This document shows positions 41,891 to 52,003 of a stretch of 64,000 nt of DNA, piece after piece; position 1 is the first letter of the stretch, and each line of letters starts with the position of its first letter. The notes beneath the pieces were generated by a model, which was not told the DNA's origin, made no database searches, and saw nothing but the letters and a program-made list of their open reading frames with translations. The position numbers and the translations under genes are program-made. This DNA is from Paenibacillus sp. FSL R7-0337 (GTDB lineage: Bacteria > Bacillota > Bacilli > Paenibacillales > Paenibacillaceae), in the NCBI RefSeq assembly GCF_037969875.1, contig NZ_CP150218.1, forward strand, positions 2,170,001 to 2,234,000, in the 5' to 3' direction.

Positions 41891-43312
41891 TTAAAGGTTA
41901 TGCACCGCCTCTTTAAAAATACGCCCGCGCTCCTCATAGGAGGTAAACATATCCCAGCTGGCACAGGCAGGGGACAGGAGAACTACATCCCCAGCTTCCG
42001 CCAGGGCGGAAGCCTCCCGCACAGCCTGCTCCAGCACGGCAGCGGCACTCTCCCCATTATCGACGGAGATGACCGTCTTTACTCCTGCCAGCCGGGCTAC
42101 AGCCGCCAGCTTGTCCCGGGTCTGTCCAAGCGTCACCAGGGCTTTGACATTCTCCCCGAGGACAGGCAGCAGCTCCATATAATCCGAGCCGCGGTCCAGG
42201 CCCCCGGCAATAAGAATGACCGGCTTAAGGAAGGAGGCCAGCGCCATGGAGGTAGCTTTGGAATTGGTAGCCTTGGAATTGTTATAATAGGCCGCACCTG
42301 CGTTATCTGTTACATACTCCAGCCTGTGCTCCACCCCGCGGAAGGAAGCCAGCACCGGACCCAGCACCGCCGGGTCCGCCCCTGCGGCAATGGCAATGCC
42401 GCAGGCAGCCAGCGCATTCCCCACATTGAAGCGGCCGGGAAGTCCGATAGAATCGACATCAGCTATTTCGGTCTCGCTCTCGGTGTAATCGCGGTAGATA
42501 ATAACCCGCTTCAGCTCGTCTACCGTATCCGCCACATAGGACGGGCGGACGAAGATGCCCTGCACCAGCTCCTCATTCATGGAGAAGGGCAGAATTCCCG
42601 CCTTCAGATAGGGCACCAGCTCGCGGCAGACCGGATCATCCCAGTTCAGCACAGCGGTATCCTCCGGTCCCTGATTGGCGAACAGCTTGGACTTAGAGGC
42701 TACATAGTCCTCCATGCCTCCATGGTAGTCCAGGTGGGTCTCCGCGACATTCAGCAAGGCAGCAATCTTGGGCCGGAACGCTTCCGTGCCCTTCAGCTGG
42801 AAGCTGCTTAGCTCGACCACCATCCAGTTGTCCGCGTCAGCCTCCTGTGCGGCCTGAGAGAGCGGCGTTCCTATGTTCCCGGCCACAATAGGGCGCATCC
42901 CTGCCGCCTCCAGCATAAGGCCTACCCAGGTCGTTGTAGTGGTCTTGCCGTTGGAACCGGTAATGCCGATCATCGGGGCAGCGCAGAGATGGTAAGCTAC
43001 CTCTACCTCGGTCACCACCTCAATCCCCAGCTCCAGCGCCTGCTGTACGGGAGCGACCGAATAGGGAATCCCCGGATTCTTCACAACCAGCTCCACACCC
43101 TCGTGGATCAAGTTCTCCGGATGCCCGCCACATATAACAGAAATTCCCAAAGATTCCAGTTCGGAAGCTTCGGGACTCTGATCTCTTTCCTTTTTATCAT
43201 TGACCGTCACCACAGCGCCGTGTTCATGCAGCACCTTGGCCACCTGGACGCCGCTTTTGGCGAGCCCCAGGACGACCACCTTTTGACCACGGTACAGATC
43301 CGGATGTTTCAT
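41891..43312 (-). CDS. murD: UDP-N-acetylmuramoylalanine-D-glutamate ligase
   Basis: Adds D-glutamate to UDP-MurNAc-L-alanine in the cytosol. The 473-residue Mur ligase shows the N-terminal UDP-binding domain (VVVLGLAKSGVQVAKVL), the ATP loop GITGSNGKTTTT (about 115-126), NVAETHLDYHGGMEDYVASK with its carbamylated-lysine region (about 187-206), DNAGAAYYNNSKATN (about 333-347) and the C-terminal domain ending SPACASWDMFTSYEERG. AAGGGG is 9 bases before the ATG. It sits between mraY and spoVE. Confidence 0.97.
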   Translation of the reverse strand: MKHPDLYRGQKVVVLGLAKSGVQVAKVLHEHGAVVTVNDKKERDQSPEASELESLGISVICGGHPENLIHEGVELVVKNPGIPYSVAPVQQALELGIEVVTEVEVAYHLCAAPMIGITGSNGKTTTTTWVGLMLEAAGMRPIVAGNIGTPLSQAAQEADADNWMVVELSSFQLKGTEAFRPKIAALLNVAETHLDYHGGMEDYVASKSKLFANQGPEDTAVLNWDDPVCRELVPYLKAGILPFSMNEELVQGIFVRPSYVADTVDELKRVIIYRDYTESETEIADVDSIGLPGRFNVGNALAACGIAIAAGADPAVLGPVLASFRGVEHRLEYVTDNAGAAYYNNSKATNSKATSMALASFLKPVILIAGGLDRGSDYMELLPVLGENVKALVTLGQTRDKLAAVARLAGVKTVISVDNGESAAAVLEQAVREASALAEAGDVVLLSPACASWDMFTSYEERGRIFKEAVHNL

Positions 43313-43315
43313 TCG

Positions 43316-44281
43316 TTACAACCCCTTGATGAGATATAGTCCAGCTGCCGCCAGCACAAGGCCCACCGCCCAGAAGGAGACGACTACGCGCCACTCCGAC
43401 CAGCCGCCCAGCTCAAAGTGATGATGGATCGGGCTCATTCTGAATACCCGTTTGCCGCGTGTCTTAAACGAAGCGACCTGAATAATTACGGACAGCATTT
43501 CAACCACGAAGATTCCGCCGATCACCACAAAGAGCAGCTCGGTCTTGGTGACAATAGCAATCGCGCCAATCGCCCCGCCAATCCCGAAGGAGCCGAAATC
43601 GCCCATGAACACCTTGGCAGGATGGGCATTGAATACGAGAAACCCAAGCACTGCGCCAATCATCGCAGCCGCACAGACACCAGCGGCAATCGAGGTTGCC
43701 TGCATGGCTACCACCGCGAAGGCAGCCAGCGCAATCGCACTTACGCCTGACAGCAGACCATCCACACCGTCCGTGAAGTTAACGGCATTCGTGACTGCCA
43801 TCATCATCAGCACAATGAACGGATAATAGAACCAGGGGCCCCAGTCGAAGCTGAAGGAGGTTCCCGGAACGCTGATATTGGTATTATGCCCGGCCGAGAT
43901 CAGCAGAACGCTGAGCACGACGCCAACCAGCAGCTGGCCTATCAGCTTCTGGCGCGCCGTAAGGCCGAGGGAGCGCTTGAACACAATTTTGATATAATCA
44001 TCCAGGAATCCAATGAGTCCATAGCCCAGCGTAGCAGCCAGCAGTACATAGAAATCCGAATTAATTACCGAGAATTTCAGAAAAGACAGCGTGAACGCGA
44101 CCATGATGATTACGCCGCCCATGGTAGGGGTTCCCGCCTTTTTCAGATGGGTCTGGGGCCCGTCGTCACGAACCTGCTGTCCCAGCTTGAGCCGGCGCAG
44201 CAGCGGTATGATCAGCGGAGCGGCAATGACCGCAAGGATAAAGGACACAGCAATAGTCAGCAGAAGCAATTGATAATCCAT
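43316..44281 (-). CDS. mraY: Phospho-N-acetylmuramoyl-pentapeptide transferase
   Basis: Integral membrane enzyme that links phospho-MurNAc-pentapeptide to undecaprenyl phosphate, forming lipid I. The 321-residue protein has about ten helices and the catalytic motifs GLIGFLDDYIKI (about 88-99), NAVNFTDGVDGLLSG (about 165-179) and MSPIHHHFELGGWSE (about 283-297). The loop that usually reads MGD-T/V-GSLALGG is MGDFGSFGIGG here, keeping the aspartate but changing four neighbours. AGGAGG before the ATG. Starts 15 bases after murF. Confidence 0.96.
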   Translation of the reverse strand: MDYQLLLLTIAVSFILAVIAAPLIIPLLRRLKLGQQVRDDGPQTHLKKAGTPTMGGVIIMVAFTLSFLKFSVINSDFYVLLAATLGYGLIGFLDDYIKIVFKRSLGLTARQKLIGQLLVGVVLSVLLISAGHNTNISVPGTSFSFDWGPWFYYPFIVLMMMAVTNAVNFTDGVDGLLSGVSAIALAAFAVVAMQATSIAAGVCAAAMIGAVLGFLVFNAHPAKVFMGDFGSFGIGGAIGAIAIVTKTELLFVVIGGIFVVEMLSVIIQVASFKTRGKRVFRMSPIHHHFELGGWSEWRVVVSFWAVGLVLAAAGLYLIKGL

Positions 44282-44296
44282 GGGTACACCCCTCCT

Positions 44297-45709
44297 TTAG
44301 TTAGAATTCGCTTCAGAATGTTCTTTCAAGCGGTGGAGCACTTCCTCCAGCCGCATTCCTCTGGATGCTTTGAACAACACAACATCATTATTGCCGCACT
44401 TTGCATTCAAGGCATTGATCAAGTCTTCTTTATCTGTAAAAGCATAGATATGCCCGGCCTCGAACCGCTCCGAGGCCGCCGCCGCCAGCTGTACCGCCAG
44501 CGGGCCGAAGGTGAATACGTCATCCGTCAGCTCCGGGTCGAGATAGCTGCCGATCTGCCGGTGGAACTGAAGCTCCTCCGGCCCGAGTTCCAGCATGTCT
44601 CCCAGCACTGCGATTCTGCGGCCGCTGCATTTCATAGACTGCAGCACATCAATCGCCGCCCTCATGGAGGTCGGACTGGCATTGTAGGCGTCATTCAGCA
44701 GAACCAGCCCGCTGGCCGCCTGAATAACCTCAATCCGCATCCCAGTCAGCTTGAGGCCGCTTAGTCCTTCTGCCATATTCTCATCGGTCACCTTATAATG
44801 ACGTGCCACTGCAAGCGCAGCGAGCGCATTAATTACATTATGCTGTCCCGGCAGCGGAAGGGTGAAGGCACGCTCCCCATGCTGCAGCGAGGTGAAGGTC
44901 ATCCCCCCGCTGTGTGTCATGAGCCCGGTCGGATAATCATCATTGTCAGCCGACTGCCCGAAGCGGAAGGTCTTCAGCCCTTCAGGCGCGCGGAACCCTG
45001 GCTCTGCCAGAACCTCGGCAAGCAGCGGCTCATCCCCGTTATAGATCAGCAGCCCGCCCGGCTGAAGTCCGTCCACAATCTCAAGCTTCGCTCTGGCAAT
45101 CTCCTTGCGGGAGCCAAGCTGCAGCAGATGGGATTCGCCAACATTGGTAATCACCGCTACGTCAGGAGAAGCGAGCAGAGACAGCAGAGCGATCTCTCCC
45201 CTTGAGCTCATGCCCATCTCCAGCACAGCGATCTCAACATCGCTGTCCATAGAGAGAATCGTAAGCGGCAGGCCGATATGATTGTTGAAGTTCCCTTGGG
45301 TCTTGTGCACCTTGTACTGCACTTCCAGCAGTGCCGTAATCATATCCTTGGTTGTCGTCTTGCCGTTGCTTCCCGTAACAGCAACTACACGGGGGGCAAC
45401 TTCGGCCAAGTAGGCGGAGGACAGCTTCTGCAGTGCCGCTAAAGTGTCCTCTACCAGAATAACCGCGCCGCCTGCGGGTGCAGGCCCCTTATCCTTCTGC
45501 CAGAGGGTAGCGGCAGCTCCCGCCGCCAGGGAAGTGGCGGCATAGTGATGGCCGTCGAAGTTCTCTCCAACCAGCGGGACGAACAGGCAGTCCGGCGATA
45601 TTTTCCGCGAATCGGTTACAACTCCCTGAATCTCTATATCCTTAGCTTCGGATGAGGACAGCTCTCCTCCGCACATTTCCGCGACATTATGCAATGTTCT
45701 AATAATCAA
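44297..45709 (-). CDS. murF: UDP-MurNAc-tripeptide D-alanyl-D-alanine ligase
   Basis: Adds D-Ala-D-Ala to the UDP-MurNAc tripeptide. The 470-residue Mur ligase has the N-terminal domain ending GEKFDGHHYAA-like (GENFDGHHYAATSL), the ATP loop VTGSNGKTTTKDMI (about 111-124), VLEMGMSSRGEIALL (about 160-174), NVGESHLLQLGSRKEIARAK (about 190-209) and LNDAYNASPTSMRAA (about 338-352). A TTG start overlaps the murE stop by 4 bases (TTGA), and AAGGGG lies 9 bases upstream. Confidence 0.96.
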   Translation of the reverse strand: MIIRTLHNVAEMCGGELSSSEAKDIEIQGVVTDSRKISPDCLFVPLVGENFDGHHYAATSLAAGAAATLWQKDKGPAPAGGAVILVEDTLAALQKLSSAYLAEVAPRVVAVTGSNGKTTTKDMITALLEVQYKVHKTQGNFNNHIGLPLTILSMDSDVEIAVLEMGMSSRGEIALLSLLASPDVAVITNVGESHLLQLGSRKEIARAKLEIVDGLQPGGLLIYNGDEPLLAEVLAEPGFRAPEGLKTFRFGQSADNDDYPTGLMTHSGGMTFTSLQHGERAFTLPLPGQHNVINALAALAVARHYKVTDENMAEGLSGLKLTGMRIEVIQAASGLVLLNDAYNASPTSMRAAIDVLQSMKCSGRRIAVLGDMLELGPEELQFHRQIGSYLDPELTDDVFTFGPLAVQLAAAASERFEAGHIYAFTDKEDLINALNAKCGNNDVVLFKASRGMRLEEVLHRLKEHSEANSN

Positions 45710-47193
45710 TAGCTTCGGCCCCTTATCACTTCTTTGGCAACGATGCGGTCATCGAAATCATGAACGACTCCCTTGATCAGCTGATAGGTCTCATGACCTT
45801 TCCCCGCAATCAATACTACATCGCCGGGGCTTGCCATTTCAACAGCTTTTGTGATGGCTTCCCGTCGGTCCGGAATCATCTCGTAGCGCTCGCGCTCCAC
45901 GCCATCCTCGCGCAGACCCGCCTCAATATCAGCCAGAATCTGCAGCGGGTCCTCCGTCCGGGGATTGTCGGAGGTGACCAGCACATGGTCGCTGTATTTG
46001 GCAGCTATTTTGCCCATGAGAGGCCGTTTGGTCGTATCGCGGTCCCCGCCGCAGCCGAAGACAGTGAGCACTTTGCCTGCTGCGAATTCACATACCGCCT
46101 TCAGTACATTCTCCAGACCATCCGGTGTATGCGCATAGTCAACGATTACTGCGAAATCCTGCCCGGCATCCACCGATTCGACACGGCCGTCCACACCGGC
46201 AACCGACTCCAGACTGGCCTTGATGCCTTCAAGCGGCACATCCTCCAGCAATGCAGCCGTAATGGCCGCAAGCGCATTATAGACGTTGAACTTGCCGACC
46301 ATGCGAAGCGAAATATCCGTCTCACCCTTAAACGTCTCCACGTGGAAAAAAGTTCCTTTGGCGGTGATCGATATTTGCGAGGCCCGGACATTGGCAGCCT
46401 TGTCGATACCATATGTAATGACCTCGGCTGCGGTCTGGGCGGCAAAATAGGCGCTGGCTTCATCGTCTGCATTCAGAACAGCATATTTGCGTTCTTCCTT
46501 CCACGGCGAGATCACGTTGCCGAGCCGTGAGAAGAACAAGCCCTTCACTGCGCGGTACTCCTCCATCGTATGGTGGTAATCCAGGTGATCCTGGGTCAGA
46601 TTCGTAAAGATCGCGGTGCGGTAGTCTGTCCCCTTTACCCGGCCCTGCTGGAGCGCATGAGAGGATACTTCCATCACACAGCACTGTACACCCTTAAGCG
46701 CCATATGATTCAGAGTGCGCTGAAGCTCCAGCGATTCCTGTGTCGTACCGGACATCGGATAGCTCTGACCGTCATACCGCATCTGGATCGTACCGATCAG
46801 GCCGGTCTTCACCCCATGATCCTGCATGATCCGTTCAATCAGATAGGTGGTGGTCGTCTTGCCGTTAGTACCGGTAATGCCGATCAGCTTCATCCGGCTG
46901 CTCGGTGAACCGAAGAAGGCATTCGACAGCACAGACATGGCATACCGGCAATCATCCACCACGATCTGCGGCAGGTCAATGTCCAGCTTCCGTTCGCAGA
47001 CCAGGGCAGCCGCGCCCTTAGCGGCAGCCTGAGGTGCGTAATCATGTCCGTCCACTGTATGTCCGGGCAGACAGATGAACATATCGCCTTGACCCACCTT
47101 GCGAGAATCGACCTGCAAATCTGAAATTTCTATGTCTCCGTCCCCGTATAGACGGGCAGCAGCCAGACAAGAAGAGAGTTCTTTAATTAACAT
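45706..47193 (-). CDS. murE: UDP-MurNAc-tripeptide synthetase adding diaminopimelate
   Basis: Adds the third amino acid of the peptidoglycan stem peptide. The 495-residue protein has GITGTNGKTTTTYLIE (about 110-125), the SGTTQESLELQ acceptor loop, NLTQDHLDYHHTMEEY (about 194-209), and VTSDNPRTEDP (about 408-418). The D-N-P-R tetrad is the marker for meso-diaminopimelate rather than lysine. This agrees with dapL in this window. A 95-base AT-rich gap separates it from spoVD, with several possible -10-like hexamers, so a promoter for murE is possible but not clear. Confidence 0.97.
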   Translation of the reverse strand: MLIKELSSCLAAARLYGDGDIEISDLQVDSRKVGQGDMFICLPGHTVDGHDYAPQAAAKGAAALVCERKLDIDLPQIVVDDCRYAMSVLSNAFFGSPSSRMKLIGITGTNGKTTTTYLIERIMQDHGVKTGLIGTIQMRYDGQSYPMSGTTQESLELQRTLNHMALKGVQCCVMEVSSHALQQGRVKGTDYRTAIFTNLTQDHLDYHHTMEEYRAVKGLFFSRLGNVISPWKEERKYAVLNADDEASAYFAAQTAAEVITYGIDKAANVRASQISITAKGTFFHVETFKGETDISLRMVGKFNVYNALAAITAALLEDVPLEGIKASLESVAGVDGRVESVDAGQDFAVIVDYAHTPDGLENVLKAVCEFAAGKVLTVFGCGGDRDTTKRPLMGKIAAKYSDHVLVTSDNPRTEDPLQILADIEAGLREDGVERERYEMIPDRREAITKAVEMASPGDVVLIAGKGHETYQLIKGVVHDFDDRIVAKEVIRGRSY

Positions 47194-47288
47194 ACCTATC
47201 CCTCACTCTGCATAAAATCCTTATATTTTGGTTATATTATCCACTTTTATTAAATAGCACTTGTAAGTTTTTTAGTATATAACAAAGC

Positions 47289-49217
47289 TTACGGTTCACT
47301 TGGCGTTCCCATGTAAATCCGGATGGTTGAGCCCTGCTGCACTCTTACCCCCGCCTTCGGAGCCTGATTGATCACGGTGTTGCCGGTGCCGGAACGGACC
47401 AGCATGAAATTCATATTCAGATCCTCATAGATATCCTGAACAGTTGCCCCCGTAAGATCAGGGACCGTCACTATGGGGGTCTCTCCGTATTTATAGGTTC
47501 TCGGCAGCTGATCCTTACGCTCTGGAACCTTCAGATACAGAAGAGAATCCTCAAGAATATTCTGGACAATTGGAGCGGCTACTACACCCCCGAACTGAAT
47601 TCCCTTCGGGTTATCGACCGCCGTATAGACCACGATCTGCGGATCATCCGCTGGCGCAAAGCCGATAAAGGAAACAATATGCTCCGTAGGAGAATACCGG
47701 CCGTTGATTACTTTCTGAGCTGTCCCCGTCTTGCCGCCCACACGGTAGCCGTCAATAAATGCCGGCCGGCCCGTGCCTTTGGCAACCACGCTCTCAAGGG
47801 CAGCCCGCACTTTCTTCGAGGTCTCCTCCGAGATCACCTGCCGCACTTCCTCCGGCTCAGTCTCGGAGACAATGTTCCCGGTATCCGGGTTAATCCAGGC
47901 CTTGGCCACATGCGGAGTATACAGCTTGCCGCCGTTGATGGCTGCCGATACCGCAGCAATCTGCTGGATCGGCGTGACGGATACCCCCTGGCCGAATGCA
48001 GTGGTCGCCAGTTCCACTGGACCCACCTGTGCCGGCTTGAACAGAATTCCGTTCGCCTCACCGTTCAGATCGATGCCCGTCTTGCTCCCGAAGCCGAAAT
48101 CCCGGATGTACTTGAACAGCGTATCCTTACCCAGACGCTGTCCCAAGGCTACAAATCCCGGGTTGCAGGAGTTCTCGACCACTTCAAGGAAGGTCTGACT
48201 TCCATGCCCGCCCTTCTTCCAGCAGCGCAGCTTAGCTCCGCCGACCTCAATGTAGCCCGGATCGAAAAAATGCTCATGCTGGAGATCAACCTTCCCCTCC
48301 TGCAAAGCCGCAGCCAGCGTGATGATCTTGAAGGTGGAACCCGGCTCATACGTCATCCAGATCGGAAGATTCCGGTTATATACCTCGGCATCGTATTCCT
48401 GGTAAGCCCCCGGCTCATACCCCGGCCGGCTCGCCATCGCCAGAATCTCACCGTTACGGGGGTCCATGGCGATAGACCAGGCCCCCTGCGCCTGATATTT
48501 CACCATGGCCTGGTCCAGCTCGCGTTCCATAATGGATTGAATCTGCTTGTCGATGGTCAGCTGCAGGCTTAGTCCATCCTGCGGCTCAGTGTACTTCTCG
48601 GAGGACCCGGGCATCAGCCGGCCTCCCGCATCGGAGAGATAGGAGATATTGCCCGCGCTCCCCTGAAGCAGCTTATCATAGATGCTCTCTATCCCGGTAA
48701 TCCCCTGATTATCGATACCAGTGAAACCCAGAATATGTGCGGCCAGATCCCCGAAGGGATAATACCGTTTGTTATCCTCAGCGACAACGATGCCCGGCAG
48801 CTGCAAATTACGGATGCTCGCGGCAAGCTCCATCGTAATTTTGCGGCCGCCGGGCTGCAGTTTCACTGAGGCTTTCTTTTGGGTCAGCAGCTGGGCCAGC
48901 TTCTCCTCGGTCATCCCGAGCAGCGGAGCCAGCTGCTTCGCGGTCTGTTCCTTCTCCTTCACCTGTACAGGAATGGCATAAATCGTCGGTGAGCTGATGT
49001 TATAAGCCAGCGCCACACCCTCCCTGTCCAATATCTCACCGCGTTTGGCGGTGAAGGGGATATTCCGCCGCCATAAATCCTCGGCTTTCTCGCTCAGCTT
49101 CTCACCCTGAGTTAACTGTACATAGGCAAGACGCACAGCCAGCGCGCCGAACAACACGGCCAGTCCCAGCAGCGTCCACAGCATTCTCCGCCGGCTAACG
49201 ACTTTTGATACCTTCAT
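47289..49217 (-). CDS. spoVD: Sporulation-specific class B penicillin-binding protein SpoVD
   Basis: Transpeptidase for spore cortex synthesis, partner of SpoVE. The 642-residue protein has a cytosolic start, one membrane helix (about 14-33), the PBP dimer domain (about 50-205), and the transpeptidase domain with STFK (the catalytic serine, in YEPGSTFKI), SCN (in ENSCNPGF) and KTGTAQ. One PASTA domain ends the protein (VTVPDLTGATVQDIYEDL). The length is close to Bacillus SpoVD (about 646), and pbpB just upstream carries two PASTA repeats. The ATG at 49215-49217 follows GGAG by 6 bases. Confidence 0.93.
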   Translation of the reverse strand: MKVSKVVSRRRMLWTLLGLAVLFGALAVRLAYVQLTQGEKLSEKAEDLWRRNIPFTAKRGEILDREGVALAYNISSPTIYAIPVQVKEKEQTAKQLAPLLGMTEEKLAQLLTQKKASVKLQPGGRKITMELAASIRNLQLPGIVVAEDNKRYYPFGDLAAHILGFTGIDNQGITGIESIYDKLLQGSAGNISYLSDAGGRLMPGSSEKYTEPQDGLSLQLTIDKQIQSIMERELDQAMVKYQAQGAWSIAMDPRNGEILAMASRPGYEPGAYQEYDAEVYNRNLPIWMTYEPGSTFKIITLAAALQEGKVDLQHEHFFDPGYIEVGGAKLRCWKKGGHGSQTFLEVVENSCNPGFVALGQRLGKDTLFKYIRDFGFGSKTGIDLNGEANGILFKPAQVGPVELATTAFGQGVSVTPIQQIAAVSAAINGGKLYTPHVAKAWINPDTGNIVSETEPEEVRQVISEETSKKVRAALESVVAKGTGRPAFIDGYRVGGKTGTAQKVINGRYSPTEHIVSFIGFAPADDPQIVVYTAVDNPKGIQFGGVVAAPIVQNILEDSLLYLKVPERKDQLPRTYKYGETPIVTVPDLTGATVQDIYEDLNMNFMLVRSGTGNTVINQAPKAGVRVQQGSTIRIYMGTPSEP

Positions 49218-49307
49218 AGTGTTCTCCCCGCTTTCACTCATAGACATGATCTCTTATCTTCATGACTATTCGGGACAAACAGAGGTTAGAACAAGCCTAT
49301 ATGGGTG

Positions 49308-51539
49308 TTACTTAGCAGCTTCTTCCTTATCGGCATCACTGGCTAAGGCAACAGGGATATTCTCGCCGTATTCATTGAGAGGACTAAGCGTCAGCGCAAC
49401 CTGGGTTTTACCGTTATTCTTGGTCTGCGTCTGCTCCGTGACATAACCTTCTCCATTGACGGAGATCCCCACCTTCAGCAGGTTCAGAATCTCCAGAGCA
49501 TCGCGCAGAGACTGCCCGCGCAGATCTGGAAGCGTCAGGTTCTCTCCCTGCTCGCTTAACAGATAGATCCGCTGCCCGGCGGTCAGTGCAGTGCCCTTCT
49601 CAGGGTACTGGCTGACTACATTCGCTCCTTGGCCTACAGCTTCAAAATCAAAGCCCTGATTAATGAGCTGCTGTCTTGCCGCCTTCACCGTCTTGCCGGT
49701 CAGATCCGGCGCTTTACGCTGGATGGCGGCCTCGACCTTCACCGTCTTCTTGTCGGCAGGGCCCGTGACATCTCCCGCTTTGGGTACGCCCATATAAGGA
49801 AGCGCCTGTGAGACGATATCCTTGAAGACCGGACCCGCAGCAGCACCGCCGCCGGCCGCATCGGCAGGCTCGTCAATAATGACGAAGACTGCGATCTTGG
49901 GGTCATTGGCCGGTGCATAACCGAGGAAGGAGGAGCGAACTTTGTCGCGGTCATACCCTCCTTTACCGTCTGGCTTAATCGCCGTACCTGTCTTGCCGGC
50001 CACCCGGTAACCCTCAATGTAGGCATGCCGGCCGGTTCCGTGCTGCTGATCTGCCACTACCTGCTCCAGATAGCTGCCTGTCTCCCTTGCACTTGCTTCG
50101 GAGAGCACCTGCCGTACAACCTCAGGCTGAGTAACCGTGGTCTTGCCGGTGTTCGGATCGGTAACCTCCTTCACCACATGCGGTACCAGTAGCTTGCCGC
50201 CGTTCGCAATCGCAGCGACGGCTGTGAGCTGTTGAATCGGGGTCACCAACAGCTTACCGTGTCCATAGGCAAGCGTTGCATTCTCTACCGCCCTGTTCGG
50301 ATCAGGGTTGACAATACCCTTAACCTCTCCCGGGAGGTCAATGCCTGTCTTTTCCGTGAACCCGAAATCCGTGATATACTGCAGCAGCTTCTCCTTGCCC
50401 AGCATCTCGTAACCGAGCTTAACGAACGCAACGTTACTCGACCGCTTAACCCCTTCCAGGAAGCTGATCGTTCCGTAACCGGCTCTGTTCATATCAAAGA
50501 TAGGCTTGCTGTATCCCTTAATCCGGACAGAACCGGACTGGAAGGTGGCATTCGGATTGAACAGCTTCTCTTGCACAGCACCTGCCAGAGGTACAATCTT
50601 GAACGTTGAACCCGGCTCGAATCTCGTCATGATAGCATGATTATAGAAGCCGGCCGCATCCTGATTCAGATCAAAGTATTCATTCGGGTTAAAAGTAGGC
50701 ATATTCGCCAGACCCAGAATTTCCATCGTCTTCGGGTCGGCCGCAATCACACTGATCGACTTCGGCTTATACTCCGCATACGCCTTTTTCATAGCCTCTT
50801 CAATATAGAACTGAATCGTGCTGTCAATCGTCAGCTTGTAGTTGCTTCCATTCACCACAGGCTGGAATGTATCCTTCGAATCGGGCAGCTTGATGCCCTT
50901 GCCGTCACTCTGGTAGTTCAACTCGCCGTCCGTACCGGAGAGCTGTTTGTCCAGATACTTTTCCAGTCCCATGGCCGCTTTGCCATCCCTGTCGGTGTAA
51001 CCCAGAATATGCGCAGCGAGCGAACCCTTCGGATAATAGCGCTTCTGCTCTCTGACGAGCCCGACACCGGTTTCCAGCGTATCATGCTCCTTCTTGAGCT
51101 TCTCAACGAAAGCCGTCACTTTATCGGCCATATCCTGGTCAATCTTCCAGCCTTCATTACGGATCTCGCGGTTTTTCAGGTATTTCCCGTCTTTATCCTT
51201 CGCCTCCACCAGCTTCTTCAGCTCATCCACCGGTTTGTTCAGCAGCTCATGCAAACCCTGAATTACCTCTTCACCGATTTTTTTCTCGGCAATGACCTCA
51301 GGGTTAACCACCACCGTGTAGGCAGGCACATCACTGGCCAGAACATTGCCGTTACGGTCTTCGATCACCCCGCGGACGGCCTTAATGGTTGAAGTATGGG
51401 CCCACTGCTTAGCGGCAGTCTCCTGCCACTCCTTGCCTTGCAGAACCTGAATCCAGAATACTCTGGCAACTAAAACAAGAAAAAAGAGGGTAATACACCC
51501 TCCTATAAACAGCGTGCGAAGTTTGATTCTCTTAACCAT
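49308..51539 (-). CDS. pbpB: Division-specific class B penicillin-binding protein PBP2B
   Basis: Septal transpeptidase of the divisome (FtsI equivalent). The 743-residue protein has one membrane helix (about 9-28), the dimer domain, and the transpeptidase domain with STFK (in FEPGSTFKIVPLAGA), SSN (in KRSSNVAFVKLG) and KTGTA (in VAGKTGTAIKPDG). Two PASTA domains follow (KAPDLTGKTVKAARQQL and LTLPDLRGQSLRDALEIL). The ATG at 51537-51539 with GAGGT 5 bases upstream is preferred. It sits between ftsL and spoVD, the Bacillus order. Confidence 0.94.
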   Translation of the reverse strand: MVKRIKLRTLFIGGCITLFFLVLVARVFWIQVLQGKEWQETAAKQWAHTSTIKAVRGVIEDRNGNVLASDVPAYTVVVNPEVIAEKKIGEEVIQGLHELLNKPVDELKKLVEAKDKDGKYLKNREIRNEGWKIDQDMADKVTAFVEKLKKEHDTLETGVGLVREQKRYYPKGSLAAHILGYTDRDGKAAMGLEKYLDKQLSGTDGELNYQSDGKGIKLPDSKDTFQPVVNGSNYKLTIDSTIQFYIEEAMKKAYAEYKPKSISVIAADPKTMEILGLANMPTFNPNEYFDLNQDAAGFYNHAIMTRFEPGSTFKIVPLAGAVQEKLFNPNATFQSGSVRIKGYSKPIFDMNRAGYGTISFLEGVKRSSNVAFVKLGYEMLGKEKLLQYITDFGFTEKTGIDLPGEVKGIVNPDPNRAVENATLAYGHGKLLVTPIQQLTAVAAIANGGKLLVPHVVKEVTDPNTGKTTVTQPEVVRQVLSEASARETGSYLEQVVADQQHGTGRHAYIEGYRVAGKTGTAIKPDGKGGYDRDKVRSSFLGYAPANDPKIAVFVIIDEPADAAGGGAAAGPVFKDIVSQALPYMGVPKAGDVTGPADKKTVKVEAAIQRKAPDLTGKTVKAARQQLINQGFDFEAVGQGANVVSQYPEKGTALTAGQRIYLLSEQGENLTLPDLRGQSLRDALEILNLLKVGISVNGEGYVTEQTQTKNNGKTQVALTLSPLNEYGENIPVALASDADKEEAAK

Positions 51540-51581
51540 AAGGTACCTCACAACCTCTATTATTGCGATTGCCGTACATCG

Positions 51582-51980
51582 CTATTTTATACCGGCTTTG
51601 TCAGTAGCCTGGCTGCTAAGCGGAACATAGATAGTAGATTCCTCAGAAGGGACCCCAAAGCCCATTTCCTTCGCCCGCGGGACAATCGTCTGCTCCAGCG
51701 TCTGCTTCTCCATTTTGTACGTGGCAATTAGCTTTTTGTTGCTCGCGATTTTGCTGTCCAGCTGCTGGGCCTGCATATTCAAATCGTAAATATGGACGTA
51801 ACGCCAGATCAGGGAGGCTGCTACCAGAATAAAGGCTCCCAGTGTCAGCATGTACAAAAGCTTCTCCTGCAGCGGCAGCACTCTGCGCTTGGTGACAACT
51901 TTCGTTTTCTCACGGTACAGCGGGTTTGCCTCTTGTTTTCTCTTAGGTTGAACTGCTAAATTTCCGCGGGTATAAGCCAT
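51582..51980 (-). CDS. ftsL: Cell division protein FtsL
   Basis: Short bitopic divisome protein that pairs with DivIC/DivIB through its coiled coil and activates septal wall synthesis. The 132-residue protein has a basic cytosolic tail (1-37), one membrane helix (about 40-62, KLLYMLTLGAFILVAASLIW) and an external leucine-zipper-like segment (about 66-115). The identification rests mostly on position between rsmH and pbpB and on this architecture, as ftsL diverges quickly. AAAGGAG upstream of the ATG. Confidence 0.88.
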   Translation of the reverse strand: MAYTRGNLAVQPKRKQEANPLYREKTKVVTKRRVLPLQEKLLYMLTLGAFILVAASLIWRYVHIYDLNMQAQQLDSKIASNKKLIATYKMEKQTLEQTIVPRAKEMGFGVPSEESTIYVPLSSQATDKAGIK

Positions 51981-52003
51981 CTCTGATTCTCCTTTATCGT
52001 CAT

